From NCBI RefSeq assembly GCF_003034915.1, contig NZ_PZJX01000020.1, forward strand, positions 1 through 59,110: a stretch of 59,110 nucleotides of DNA, in the 5' to 3' direction. The stretch comes from Mesorhizobium helmanticense (lineage in GTDB: Bacteria > Pseudomonadota > Alphaproteobacteria > Rhizobiales > Rhizobiaceae). The position numbers and the translations under genes are program-made. The notes beneath the pieces were generated by a model that was not told the DNA's origin, searched no databases, and was given only the letters and a program-made list of their open reading frames with translations. Below, piece after piece: positions 18,030 through 26,442 of this stretch (its first letter is position 1; every line of letters starts with the position of its first letter).

Positions 18030-18065
18030 ACCATAGGCGCGGCCTGCTATTTGTCAAACGTTTGA
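18030..18065 (-). promoter_or_regulatory. Promoter and overlapping palindrome for the dehydrogenase/indolepyruvate operon
   Basis: On the minus strand TTGACA (18052-18057), 16 bases, then TATGGT (18030-18035). The perfect 12-base palindrome TCAAACGTTTGA (18054-18065) overlaps the -35 box. A central CG inside such a palindrome is common for LacI- and some GntR-family operators, so a repressor site is plausible. No such regulator is encoded next to it. Confidence 0.45.
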
Positions 18066-18123
18066 GAACCCGATCGCCATTGCGCGGTCAAGGTGAAACA
18101 GCCGCTTGCCGTACACACGGCGC

Positions 18124-18177
18124 TTGACTTCGGCGGCGCCTTGTGAAAAATTTTGCACTAACTGATAAAAATATCAT
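18124..18177 (+). promoter_or_regulatory. Candidate eryD promoter and operators
   Basis: Two symmetric sites lie just before eryD. GTGAAAAATTTTGCAC (18143-18158) is a near-palindrome with one mismatched pair. TGATA and TATCA (18163-18176) form an inverted repeat around AAAA. Possible promoter boxes are TTGTGA (18141-18146) and GATAAA (18164-18169) with 17 bases between, or TTGACT at 18124. Autoregulation by the SorC-type EryD is the simplest reading, which is inference. Confidence 0.4.
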
Positions 18178-18186
18178 AGGGCGGAA

Positions 18187-19161
18187 ATGGTTGGTTTTGG
18201 CAACGGTCTCCTGCGCGACGATGAAACCAGCATGGCGACCCGGGCCGCTTGGCTTCATTATGCCGGCGGGCTGACCCAGTCGGAGGTCGCCAAGCGGCTC
18301 GGCCTGACCAGCCTCAAGGCGCACCGCCTCATCACCAAGGCCAATCAGGAAGGTCTGGTCAAAGTCTATATCGACGGCGAAGTGTCGGAATGCGTCGCGC
18401 TCGAGGACGAACTGTCCGGGCGATACGGCCTCGATTATTGCGAAGTCGTTCCGGACTTCGATGCGGAAGAATTGCCGCTCAAGGCGCTCGGCATCGCCGG
18501 CGCGCAGTTTCTCAAGCGTGAGATCGAACGCGGCGAGGGCACGCTGATCGGCGTCGGTCATGGCCGCACGCTTGCCGCCTGCGTGGAGTATCTGCCGCGC
18601 ATTGCGGCCGACGGGATCCGCTTTGTGTCGCTGCTGGGCGGCTTGACGCGCAAGTTCTCGGCCAACCCGCACGACGTTATTCATCGCCTGGCCGAACGCA
18701 CTGGCGCGGAAGCCTATGTCATGCCGGTGCCGATGTTCGCCAACACGGTCGAGGATCGGGCCGTGCTGCTCGGCCAGAAGGGCATCAGCGAGGTCTTCGA
18801 TCTCGCCAAATCGGCCGACCTTTTGATTGCCGGCATCGGCACAGCCGAGCGCGAGGCCTCGCTTGTCGCCACCGGCATGATCGAGAAGGGCGAAATGGAG
18901 GAGACCCGTCGCAAGGGAGGCGTCGGCGAACTGCTCGGCCATTTCTTCGATGACACCGGAAAGGCGGTCGAAACGACACTTTCCAACCGGGCGCTGGCGC
19001 TAGCGCGCGAAGACATCAGCAATCGCAGAATTGTCGCCGTTGCCGGCGGCAAGGTGAAGGTTCGTGCCATCAAATCGGTGTTGGAGGGCCGCTATCTCAA
19101 GGGCCTGGTCACCGATGAGCGGACGGCGCGAGCGCTCGTGGGAGAAACGCCGGTCGGGTAG
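18187..19161 (+). CDS. eryD: SorC-family transcriptional regulator of the erythritol operon
   Basis: Regulator of 324 residues. The N-terminal helix-turn-helix is AAWLHYAGGLTQSEVAKRLGL (residues about 20-40), and the rest is a SorC sugar-phosphate-binding domain (GVGHGRTLAACVEYLP, VSLLGGLTRK, ADLLIAGIGTAE). EryD of Brucella and rhizobia belongs to this family and represses the erythritol genes until an erythritol-derived effector binds. Here it is the first gene of the region, 44 bases before the importer's binding-protein gene and in the same direction. In Brucella it follows eryC. Assignment as EryD rests on family plus the complete eryABC set downstream. Confidence 0.85.
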   Translation: MVGFGNGLLRDDETSMATRAAWLHYAGGLTQSEVAKRLGLTSLKAHRLITKANQEGLVKVYIDGEVSECVALEDELSGRYGLDYCEVVPDFDAEELPLKALGIAGAQFLKREIERGEGTLIGVGHGRTLAACVEYLPRIAADGIRFVSLLGGLTRKFSANPHDVIHRLAERTGAEAYVMPVPMFANTVEDRAVLLGQKGISEVFDLAKSADLLIAGIGTAEREASLVATGMIEKGEMEETRRKGGVGELLGHFFDDTGKAVETTLSNRALALAREDISNRRIVAVAGGKVKVRAIKSVLEGRYLKGLVTDERTARALVGETPVG

Positions 19162-19205
19162 CCGGCAACATCCAAGTTGAAACTACCCTGTGGAGGAGAA
19201 GAAAA

Positions 19206-20651
19206 ATGCATGAGAAAGAAAAAGACCTGATCGACGCGTTCCTGCGCGGACAAGTCGATCGCCGTGGGCTGATCAAGGGCCTTGGCGCAATGGGCCTTGC
19301 CGCTGGCACGGCCGGCACGCTGCTCAATCTGGGGCAGACCCGCGCGCTTGCCGCGGATTTCGATTGGCAGGCGCACAAGGGCAAGACCATCAAGCTCTTG
19401 CTCAACAAGCATCCTTACGCCGATGCGATGATCGCCAATCTCGAGAACTTCAAGCAGCTGACCGGCATGAATGTCGTCTATGACGTGTTCCCGGAAGACG
19501 TCTATTTCGACAAGGTCACGGCTGCGCTCTCTGCCAGCTCGCCCGAATATGATGCGTTCATGACCGGCGCCTACATGACCTGGACATATGGCCCGGCCGG
19601 CTGGATCACCGATCTCAACGAGTGGATCAAGGACCCCGCCAAGACCAATGTGAACTATGCCTGGGACGACTTCCTGCCCGGCGTCAGGAAGTCCTGCGCC
19701 TGGAATGGCCATCCGGGCGGCGTGCTCGGTTCCGAGGACGCCAAGCAGTGGTGCATTCCGTGGGGCTTCGAGCAGAACAACATCACTTACAACAAGGGCA
19801 TGTTCGACAAGGCCGGCGTCGCCGTTCCCGGCAATATGAACGAGATGGTCGCCGCGGCGGCCAAGCTCACCAAGGATGTCGGTGGCGGCGTCTACGGTAT
19901 CGGCGTGCGCGGCTCGCGTTCATGGGCGACGATCCATCCGGGCTTCCTGTCGGCCTACGCCAACTTCGACCAGAAGGACCTTAACCTGTCGGCCGACGGC
20001 AAATTGTCGGCTGCCATGAACACCGCCGAATCCAAGGCCTTCCACAAGCAATGGGTCCAGATGATCCAGGAGAGCGGCCCGAAGGACTGGTCGACCTACA
20101 CCTGGTATCAGGTCGGCACCGATCTCGGCGCCGGCGCCTCGGCGATGATCTTCGACGCCGATATCCTCGGCTACTTCATGAATGGCGGCGACAACAAGAT
20201 GGCCGGCAAGCTCGCCTTCGCCGGCTTCAAGGCCAATCCTGCGGCCAAGGCGCCGACGCCCAACATCTGGATCTGGTCGCTGTCGATGTCCAACTTCTCG
20301 AAGGACAAGGACGCCACCTGGTACTTCATGCAATGGGCATCCGGACCCGAACACGCACTGTTCGGCGCCACCAAGATGGACTTCGTCAATCCTGTCCGTC
20401 AGTCGGTCTGGAAGGACGAGGTGTTCCGCGAGAAGCTGAACAAGAGCTATCCCGGTTATGTCGAGATGTTCGACGCTTCGGCGCCGGGAGCCAGCATCAA
20501 GTTCACGCCGCAGCCGCTGTTCTTCGATCTGACAACCGAATGGGCCGCGACGTTGCAGAAGATGGTGGCCAAGGAAGTGCCGGTCGACGAAGGCCTGGAC
20601 AAGCTGGCCGAGAGCATCAACGGCCAGCTCAAGGAAGCCGGCCTCGGCTAA
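19206..20651 (+). CDS. ABC importer periplasmic binding protein for a sugar alcohol (probably erythritol)
   Basis: Solute-binding protein of 481 residues, longer than simple sugar-binding proteins and of the extracellular family-1 type used by glycerol and polyol importers. The N-terminus has a twin arginine (VDRRGLIKGLGAMG) before a hydrophobic stretch ending RALAA, so Tat export is likely. The mature part contains EYDAFMTGAYMTWTYGPAGW and WCIPWGFEQNNITYNK, typical of the group. GTGGAGGAG precedes the ATG. It starts a five-gene importer (two permeases, two ATPases) continuing straight into eryA, so erythritol or a related polyol is the natural substrate, which is inference from position. A strong hairpin cluster follows its stop. 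Confidence 0.85.
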   Translation: MHEKEKDLIDAFLRGQVDRRGLIKGLGAMGLAAGTAGTLLNLGQTRALAADFDWQAHKGKTIKLLLNKHPYADAMIANLENFKQLTGMNVVYDVFPEDVYFDKVTAALSASSPEYDAFMTGAYMTWTYGPAGWITDLNEWIKDPAKTNVNYAWDDFLPGVRKSCAWNGHPGGVLGSEDAKQWCIPWGFEQNNITYNKGMFDKAGVAVPGNMNEMVAAAAKLTKDVGGGVYGIGVRGSRSWATIHPGFLSAYANFDQKDLNLSADGKLSAAMNTAESKAFHKQWVQMIQESGPKDWSTYTWYQVGTDLGAGASAMIFDADILGYFMNGGDNKMAGKLAFAGFKANPAAKAPTPNIWIWSLSMSNFSKDKDATWYFMQWASGPEHALFGATKMDFVNPVRQSVWKDEVFREKLNKSYPGYVEMFDASAPGASIKFTPQPLFFDLTTEWAATLQKMVAKEVPVDEGLDKLAESINGQLKEAGLG

Positions 20652-20660
20652 GCCGGGCCG

Positions 20661-20778
20661 CCGGCTGGCTGGCCCGCTTGGGCGGGCCAGCCAGCCGGGA
20701 ACTTCAACATCTTGCGATGCGGCGCTCCCGGCGCCGCCATTCGCCCGACCCGGCCGCCTTGCTCCCTTGGGCGGCCGG
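20661..20778 (+). promoter_or_regulatory. Intercistronic hairpin cluster after the binding-protein gene
   Basis: A perfect 17-bp stem with a TTGG loop (20661-20677 with 20682-20698) begins nine bases after the stop. A small GGCGC/GCGCC hairpin follows near 20721-20735, and then a 9-bp stem CCGGCCGCC/GGCGGCCGG (20750-20758 with 20770-20778). None is followed by a run of T, so they are unlikely to be full terminators. Such stems downstream of binding-protein genes commonly protect the upstream message and lower expression of the permease genes; that role here is inference. Confidence 0.7.
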
Positions 20779-20813
20779 CAGGGCGAAGCAACAGGAATGA
20801 CGGGTGAGCCACG

Positions 20814-21737
20814 ATGACTGCGGTGACGGTGCAAAGAAACAGGCCTTCCGGCTTCAGGATCAGCAAGCGGGTTCTGCCCTATGTGCTCAGCCTGCCGGCC
20901 TTGCTCGTCTGCATCGGCATCCTGATCCCGTTTTTCACGTCTGTGGTCTATTCGTTCCAGCGCTACCGGCTGAGCCAGCCCTGGGCGCGGCAGTTCAACT
21001 GGGGCGAGAATTACCTCAACTTTTTCACCGACCCGAAGTTCTGGAACACGCTCGAGATATCGCTGCTCTATGCCGGCATCACGGTCCTGCTCGAACTGCT
21101 GCTCGGCCTCGGCATCGCCATGCTGCTGCAGAAGCGCACGACGCTGAACAACTTCATCTCGATCATGCTGTTGATGCCGCTGATGACGGCGCCCGCACTT
21201 GCCGCGCTGATGTGGAAGCTGATGACCAACCCCGGCTTCGGCGTGCTCAGCTACCTGGCCAGCCTCATCGGCCTGCAGGATTTCCGCTGGGCCTCGTCGC
21301 CGTCGACCGCGCTTTTCACTGTCGTGCTGGTCGACATCTGGGTCTACACGCCCTTCATCATGATCCTGCTGCTTGCCGGCCTGCGCAGCCTGCCGACTCA
21401 GCCTTTCGAGGCGGCCGCGCTTGACGGCGTGCCGAGGAGCTTCGTGTTCTTCCGCATCACCCTGCCGATGCTGACGCCCTATATCCTGACGGCGACGCTG
21501 TTTCGCCTGCTCGATTCCATCCAGCAGTTCGATATCATCTATGCGATGACTCAAGGGGGCCCCGGCGACACGCTGACCGTCTTCCAGGTCGAGGCCTACC
21601 TCAACTTCTTCCAGTCGACCAATGTCGGCCGTTCGGCCGCGCTGATGATCATCCTGTGGGCGATCACCTATTTCCTCTCCAACATCTTCATCAAGAACTG
21701 GCTGCGCCTGCGCGAGCGCGCCCGTGGCCTGGCATAG
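20814..21737 (+). CDS. ABC importer permease 1 (polyol)
   Basis: MalF/UgpA-type permease of 307 residues with a cytoplasmic N-terminus, a first membrane segment (VLPYVLSLPALLVCIGILIP), further segments and the ATPase-contact loop containing EAAALDGVPRSFVFFRI near residue 205. It ends with the usual TQGGPGDTL region and last membrane helix. It follows the binding-protein gene after a 162-base hairpin-rich spacer and is 9 bases ahead of the second permease. The composition of two permeases, two different ATPases and one large binding protein resembles the GlpSTPQV glycerol importer of Rhizobium leguminosarum. Confidence 0.9.
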   Translation: MTAVTVQRNRPSGFRISKRVLPYVLSLPALLVCIGILIPFFTSVVYSFQRYRLSQPWARQFNWGENYLNFFTDPKFWNTLEISLLYAGITVLLELLLGLGIAMLLQKRTTLNNFISIMLLMPLMTAPALAALMWKLMTNPGFGVLSYLASLIGLQDFRWASSPSTALFTVVLVDIWVYTPFIMILLLAGLRSLPTQPFEAAALDGVPRSFVFFRITLPMLTPYILTATLFRLLDSIQQFDIIYAMTQGGPGDTLTVFQVEAYLNFFQSTNVGRSAALMIILWAITYFLSNIFIKNWLRLRERARGLA

Positions 21738-21746
21738 GAGGCCGGG

Positions 21747-22604
21747 ATGGAACACACCTCGCTTCTCGAACGCATCCTGCGCGGCGTGGCACTCACGCTG
21801 GTCGTCATCTTCTTCATGTTCCCGATCGTCTGGATCTTCATGATGTCGTTCCAGACCAACGAGACCATCCTGCGCATCCCGCCGCAGCTTGTCTTCGAGC
21901 CGACGCTCGCCAACTACACGGCGCTGATCACCGGCAAGCTGACGACGATGTCCGGCACGCTCGATATCGCCTTCATGCGCAACCTCTGGAATTCGGTGTT
22001 CCTGTCAACCACCTCGGTTGCCGTCGCGCTGCTGCTCGGCGTTCCCGCGGCCTACGCCTTTGCGCGGCACAAGTTCCGCGGCTCTGAGGACATCGCCTTC
22101 ACGCTATTGTCGTTCCGCTTCGCGCCGGCGTTGCTGGTGCTGTTGCCGCTCACCCTCTATTTCCAGAAGCTCGGCCTCGCCAACACCTATATCGGGCTGA
22201 TCTGGGTCTACCAGTTGATCTGCCTGCCGCTGATCCTGTGGATCGTGCGCGGCTATTTCGAGGACATCCCGGCCGACATCGAATACGCCTATCGCATCGC
22301 CGGCCATTCCTGGTTCGCCACCTTCCGCAAGATCGCGCTGCCGCTCGCCGGACCCGGTATCGCGGCCGCCGGCCTGCTCGCCTTCATCTTCGCCTGGAAC
22401 AATTTCGTCTTCGCGCTTGTGCTCGCCTCGGCCGACAAGCAGCCGGTAACGGTCGGAGCGCTTGCCTTCATCACCTCTTCGGGCATCCAGTACGGCCAGA
22501 TCTCGGCGGCGATCGTGCTGTCGATCACGCCGACGCTGGCGCTCGCACTCTACGCGCAGCGCTATCTCGTCGAAGGCCTGTCGCTTGGCGCGGTGAAAGG
22601 ATAG
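21747..22604 (+). CDS. ABC importer permease 2 (polyol)
   Basis: MalG/UgpE-type permease of 285 residues with about six membrane segments. It has the PADIEYAYRIAGHSWFATF contact loop and a C-terminal YLVEGLSLGAVKG ending that is characteristic of this subfamily. AGGAG precedes the ATG at a good distance, and the stop is five bases from the first ATPase start. It would form the heterodimeric channel with the preceding permease in the inner membrane. Confidence 0.9.
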   Translation: MEHTSLLERILRGVALTLVVIFFMFPIVWIFMMSFQTNETILRIPPQLVFEPTLANYTALITGKLTTMSGTLDIAFMRNLWNSVFLSTTSVAVALLLGVPAAYAFARHKFRGSEDIAFTLLSFRFAPALLVLLPLTLYFQKLGLANTYIGLIWVYQLICLPLILWIVRGYFEDIPADIEYAYRIAGHSWFATFRKIALPLAGPGIAAAGLLAFIFAWNNFVFALVLASADKQPVTVGALAFITSSGIQYGQISAAIVLSITPTLALALYAQRYLVEGLSLGAVKG

Positions 22605-22609
22605 GTCCG

Positions 22610-23728
22610 ATGGCAAGCCTTGAACTGAAAAACATCGTCAAGCGCTACAAGAGCCAGACCGTCCTCGACAATCTGTCGCTGACCGTCGCCGATGGCGAGA
22701 CGCTGGTCCTGTTCGGACCCTCAGGAGCTGGCAAGACCGTGCTGCTGCGCCTGGTCGCCGGCGTCATCGACCCCGACGAAGGCAAGATCCTGATCGGCGG
22801 CGAGGACATGACCGATGTCGATGCCGAGTTCCGCGGCGTCGGCATGGCGTTCCAGAACTTCGCGCTGTTTCCGCATATGAGTGCCTTCGACAACATTGCG
22901 ACACCGCTTGAGGCTAGGCACTCGTCGCAGTCGACGATCAAGGCAGGTGTCGAGAGCGTCGCCAAGCTGCTCAAGATCGGCCATGTGCTCAGCCACAAGC
23001 CGCGCGCGCTGTCCAACGGCCAGAAGCAGCGCACCGCGCTCGCCCGTGCTTTGGTCGGCGCGCCGCCGCTACTGCTGCTCGACGATCCCTTGCGCAATGT
23101 CGATGCCAAACTGCGCTTCGAGATGCGGCTCGAACTGCCCAGGCTCCTGGCCGATCGTGGCGCCACCGTCGTCTACGTCACCCAGGACTACAAGGAGGCG
23201 ATGGCGCTCGGTGATCGCATCGCGGTAATGTCGCAGGGCGTCGTCAGGCAGCTCGGCACGCCCGAGCAGATCTATCGCGAGCCGGCCAACATCGAGATCG
23301 CGCGACTGTTTGGCGACCCGACCATCAACCTGCTCGACGTCAAGCCCGCGCGTGACGGCAAGGGCGTCTATGTCGGCCTGTCGAATGTCCAGGTTCATCT
23401 GCCAGCCGCCTATGAGACGGCGGTCGGCCGCGACTGCGTGATTGGCTTGCGCCCGGAAGCGCTGAGCTTCGTCGATGCAGGAGCGCCCGGCGCCATTCCC
23501 GTGACGGTCGAGGCCGAGACGCCGCTCAACGAAAAGATCGTTACGCTGGTGCGCACCGTGCGCGGTCGCGAGATCCTGGTGTCGCGTCCGGCCGGAGCGC
23601 CGGGCCAAGCCGAAGGCAAGGCCCATATCGCCATCGACAGCAAAAGCGCGCTGTTGTTCGATCAGGCAAGCGGCGAGCGGATAGGCTCGAAGAACGTCGT
23701 CAGCCTGCGCAATGGAGAAGCGGCATGA
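22610..23728 (+). CDS. ABC importer ATPase 1 with altered catalytic residues
   Basis: ATPase of 372 residues with a C-terminal TOBE domain. Walker A GPSGAGKT (residues 36-43) and the Q-loop MAFQNFALFPHM are normal. The signature reads LSNGQ (134-138), the Walker B end is LDDP so the catalytic glutamate is Asp 159, and the switch histidine is Gln 192 (YVTQDYKEA). It should still bind ATP but hydrolyse poorly at its own Walker site. The second ATPase gene overlaps it by four bases, so the two probably form a heterodimer. The start is ATG 22610; the open frame extends upstream inside the permease gene only by chance. Confidence 0.88.
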   Translation: MASLELKNIVKRYKSQTVLDNLSLTVADGETLVLFGPSGAGKTVLLRLVAGVIDPDEGKILIGGEDMTDVDAEFRGVGMAFQNFALFPHMSAFDNIATPLEARHSSQSTIKAGVESVAKLLKIGHVLSHKPRALSNGQKQRTALARALVGAPPLLLLDDPLRNVDAKLRFEMRLELPRLLADRGATVVYVTQDYKEAMALGDRIAVMSQGVVRQLGTPEQIYREPANIEIARLFGDPTINLLDVKPARDGKGVYVGLSNVQVHLPAAYETAVGRDCVIGLRPEALSFVDAGAPGAIPVTVEAETPLNEKIVTLVRTVRGREILVSRPAGAPGQAEGKAHIAIDSKSALLFDQASGERIGSKNVVSLRNGEAA

Positions 23729-24849
23729 GCGCCAGCGCACTCACCATTTCCGGCGTCGACAAATTCTACGGCCCCATCGACAGAGGCGTGCACGCCGTCC
23801 AGAACCTGACGATGGAGATCGGCAAGGGTGAGATCGTCGCGCTGCTCGGCTCGTCCGGCTGCGGCAAGACCTCGACATTGCGCATGATAGCCGGCTTCGA
23901 GGAGGTCTCGCGCGGCACGATCTCGGTTGCCGGCCGCCAGGTACACAGGCTGGCACCGGTCAAGCGCAATGTGGCGATGGCCTTCGAGGGCTATTCGCTC
24001 TATCCGCCGCTGACCGTGCGCGAGAACATGGCTTTCGCGCTGAAAGCGGCCAGGCTGCCGAAGAGCGAGGTCGACTCCAAGGTCGCCAGCATTGCCAAAT
24101 TGCTCGAGATCGAGGATATCCTCGAGCGCTATCCAAGCTCTATCTCGGGCGGCCAGCAACAGCGCGCCAGCCTTGGCCGGGCGCTGATCCGCGAGGCCGA
24201 CCTACATCTGCTCGACGAGCCGATGGGCCAGCTCGAGCCGCAGCTGCGCGCCGTGCTGCGCGGCCGCATCAAGCACTTCATCAAGGAGCGCGGCCTGACC
24301 GCGATCCTGGTCACCCACGACCAGACCGAGGCCAATGCGCTGGCAGACCGCATCGCGGTGATGGAAGGCGGCGTGCTGCAGCAGTTCGATACGCCTGACA
24401 GGATCAAGCAGCGGCCGGCCAATCTGTTCACCGGCACCTTCGTCGGCGAACCGCCGATGAATGTCTTCGAGGCCTATGTTGGAATGAACGCCGGCAAGAT
24501 CAATCTGCGGCTCCCCGATGGACTTTCCCTCGACTACGACAAGGATGCTTTCAGCGCCCCCGTGCGCGATGAGCTGCTCAACCGCGAGCGGGTGGTGATC
24601 GGCGTCAGGCCCTATGCGGTCCGCCGCTCCAAGGACGGCGTGCCGGCCACCGTCTCGGCCAATCAGTGGCTTGGCGACCAGACGCACATCGCCGCCGATT
24701 TCGCCGGCGGCTCGCTGGTCCTGGTCGAGCATGACCGGACCCGCCTTGAGCTTGGCGCGCCGATCAACATCAGCATCGATCCGAAAAACCTGCACGTCTT
24801 CGACCAGGCCAGCGGCAACGCCATTTCGCACGGCATGGAGCTCGCCTGA
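23725..24849 (+). CDS. ABC importer ATPase 2
   Basis: ATPase of 374 residues. Walker A is GSSGCGKT (42-49), signature ISGGQQQR (140-147), Walker B LHLLDEPMGQLE with catalytic Glu 165, and the switch His 198 (VTHDQTEA). The Q-loop is unusual: MAFEGYSLYPPL, with Glu 88 where Gln is normal. The D-loop is GQLEPQ instead of the usual SNLDAK pattern. A TOBE domain fills the C-terminal third. It complements ATPase 1, whose catalytic Glu and His are replaced. ATGA overlap upstream, and one-base overlap (TGATG) with eryA downstream, place transport and kinase in one translation-coupled unit. Confidence 0.88.
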   Translation: MSASALTISGVDKFYGPIDRGVHAVQNLTMEIGKGEIVALLGSSGCGKTSTLRMIAGFEEVSRGTISVAGRQVHRLAPVKRNVAMAFEGYSLYPPLTVRENMAFALKAARLPKSEVDSKVASIAKLLEIEDILERYPSSISGGQQQRASLGRALIREADLHLLDEPMGQLEPQLRAVLRGRIKHFIKERGLTAILVTHDQTEANALADRIAVMEGGVLQQFDTPDRIKQRPANLFTGTFVGEPPMNVFEAYVGMNAGKINLRLPDGLSLDYDKDAFSAPVRDELLNRERVVIGVRPYAVRRSKDGVPATVSANQWLGDQTHIAADFAGGSLVLVEHDRTRLELGAPINISIDPKNLHVFDQASGNAISHGMELA

Positions 24850-26432
24850 TGCGGGATGTGCTGATCGGCATCGACGCCGGCACGTCTGTCATCAAGTCCG
24901 TCGCCTTCGACACGGCGGGCCGGCAGATCGCGGCCGCCGCGCTGCCGAACAAATACGAGACATTGCCGGGCGGCGGCGCCGAACAGGATCTCGCGCGCAC
25001 CTGGCTCGATACCGCTGCTACCTTGCGCCAACTCGCCGACAAGGTGCCCAACCTCGCCGGTCGGGTGATTGCGATCGCCGTGACCGGGCAGGGCGATGGC
25101 ACCTGGCTGATCGACAGGGAAGGCGAACCGGTCGCCAGGGGTTGGCTGTGGCTCGACGCGCGCGCCGCAGGGGTGGTCGAGGAAATCCGCGCCCGGCCGG
25201 AGGATCGGCTGCGGTTTGAGAAGACCGGCAGCGGTCTCGCCGCCTGCCAGCAGGGATCGCAGTTCGCCTTCATGAAGCGCAACATGCCCGAGATGCTTGG
25301 CAGGGCGGCGACCGCATTCCACTGCAAGGACTGGCTCTATTTCAAGCTGACCGGCGAGCGCGCTACCGACCCGTCGGAAGGGACCTTCACCTTCGGTGAT
25401 TTTCGTACGCGCGGTTACAGCGACGAGGTGCTGGATGTGCTCGGCGTCACCGATCTCAGACATCTGCTGCCGCCGATCGTCGACGGTACCAGGCATAATG
25501 CGAGCCTGTCGCAGGCGGCGGCCGACGCCACCGGGCTTATCGCCGGCACGCCGGTCGTGCTCGCCTATGTCGACGTCGTCTGCACCGCGCTTGGCGCCGG
25601 ACTGTTCGATCGTGAGCGCAAGCCCGGTTGTTCCATCATCGGCTCTACCGGCATGCACATGCGGCTGGCCGAGACGCCGGACGAGGTGCTGCTGAACGAG
25701 GCTGCGACCGGCTACACCATGACGATGCCGGCGCCCGGCGTCTTTGCGCAGATGCAGTCGAACATGGCGGCGACGCTCAACATCGACTGGGTGCTTGGCC
25801 TTGCCTCCGGCATTCTCGCCTCGCAAGGCATCACGCGGACAAATGGCGAGATGATCGCGCTGGTCGACGAGTGGATATCGTCGTCGGAACCGGCCTCGCT
25901 GCTCTACCAGCCCTATGTGTCGGAAGCCGGCGAGCGCGGCCCGTTCGTCGATGCCAATGCCAGGGCCGGCTTCGTCGGCATTTCGTCGCGGCATGGCTAT
26001 GCCGACCTGGTCCGCGCCGTTTTCGAGGGGCTGGCTTTCGCGGCCCGCGATTGCTACGCCGCCATGGGTCCGCTGCCCATGGAGGTTCGTTTGACGGGCG
26101 GCGCGGCCAGAAGTCCGGCCTTGCGCAAGATACTGGGCGCTGCGATCGGTGCCGACATTCGCACCAGCGAGCGCGAGGAGGCGGGTGCGGCGGGCGCGGC
26201 GATGATCGCAGCGGTGTGCGTTGGCCAATACGCATCGATGGATGAATGCGTCGAGGAATGGGTCACGCCGCTGCTTGGCGCGGCCGAGCCGAGCGACCGA
26301 AAACTTGCCGCGACATACGAGCGGCTTGTTCCATCCTACACATTGGCGCATGAGGCGCTGCGGCCGGTCTGGCGTTCGATGGCCGCGCCCAGAACAAAAA
26401 CCGACGTGACCAAAACTGGCCTGACGAACTGA
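24849..26432 (+). CDS. eryA: Erythritol kinase
   Basis: FGGY-family carbohydrate kinase of 527 residues, close in length to Brucella EryA (about 519). The N-terminal phosphate-binding motif is LIGIDAGTSVIKSVAFD, VTGQGDGTWLID is an early substrate-side segment, and the second domain has GSTGMHMRLAE and RLTGGAARSPALRKILG. It phosphorylates erythritol to erythritol 4-phosphate, the substrate of EryB. The kinase start overlaps the importer ATPase stop by one base. Other FGGY kinases (glycerol, xylulose, ribulose) are possible in principle, but the eryB, eryC, eryH and eryI neighbours make erythritol the best call. Confidence 0.88.
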   Translation: MRDVLIGIDAGTSVIKSVAFDTAGRQIAAAALPNKYETLPGGGAEQDLARTWLDTAATLRQLADKVPNLAGRVIAIAVTGQGDGTWLIDREGEPVARGWLWLDARAAGVVEEIRARPEDRLRFEKTGSGLAACQQGSQFAFMKRNMPEMLGRAATAFHCKDWLYFKLTGERATDPSEGTFTFGDFRTRGYSDEVLDVLGVTDLRHLLPPIVDGTRHNASLSQAAADATGLIAGTPVVLAYVDVVCTALGAGLFDRERKPGCSIIGSTGMHMRLAETPDEVLLNEAATGYTMTMPAPGVFAQMQSNMAATLNIDWVLGLASGILASQGITRTNGEMIALVDEWISSSEPASLLYQPYVSEAGERGPFVDANARAGFVGISSRHGYADLVRAVFEGLAFAARDCYAAMGPLPMEVRLTGGAARSPALRKILGAAIGADIRTSEREEAGAAGAAMIAAVCVGQYASMDECVEEWVTPLLGAAEPSDRKLAATYERLVPSYTLAHEALRPVWRSMAAPRTKTDVTKTGLTN

Positions 26433-26442
26433 GAAGTCGAGT

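Noticed and set aside
19920..21755. Minus-strand open frame of 611 codons under the polyol importer genes
   Set aside because: Antisense to the binding-protein and permease genes; composition is that of reversed coding sequence, and no ribosome site is present.
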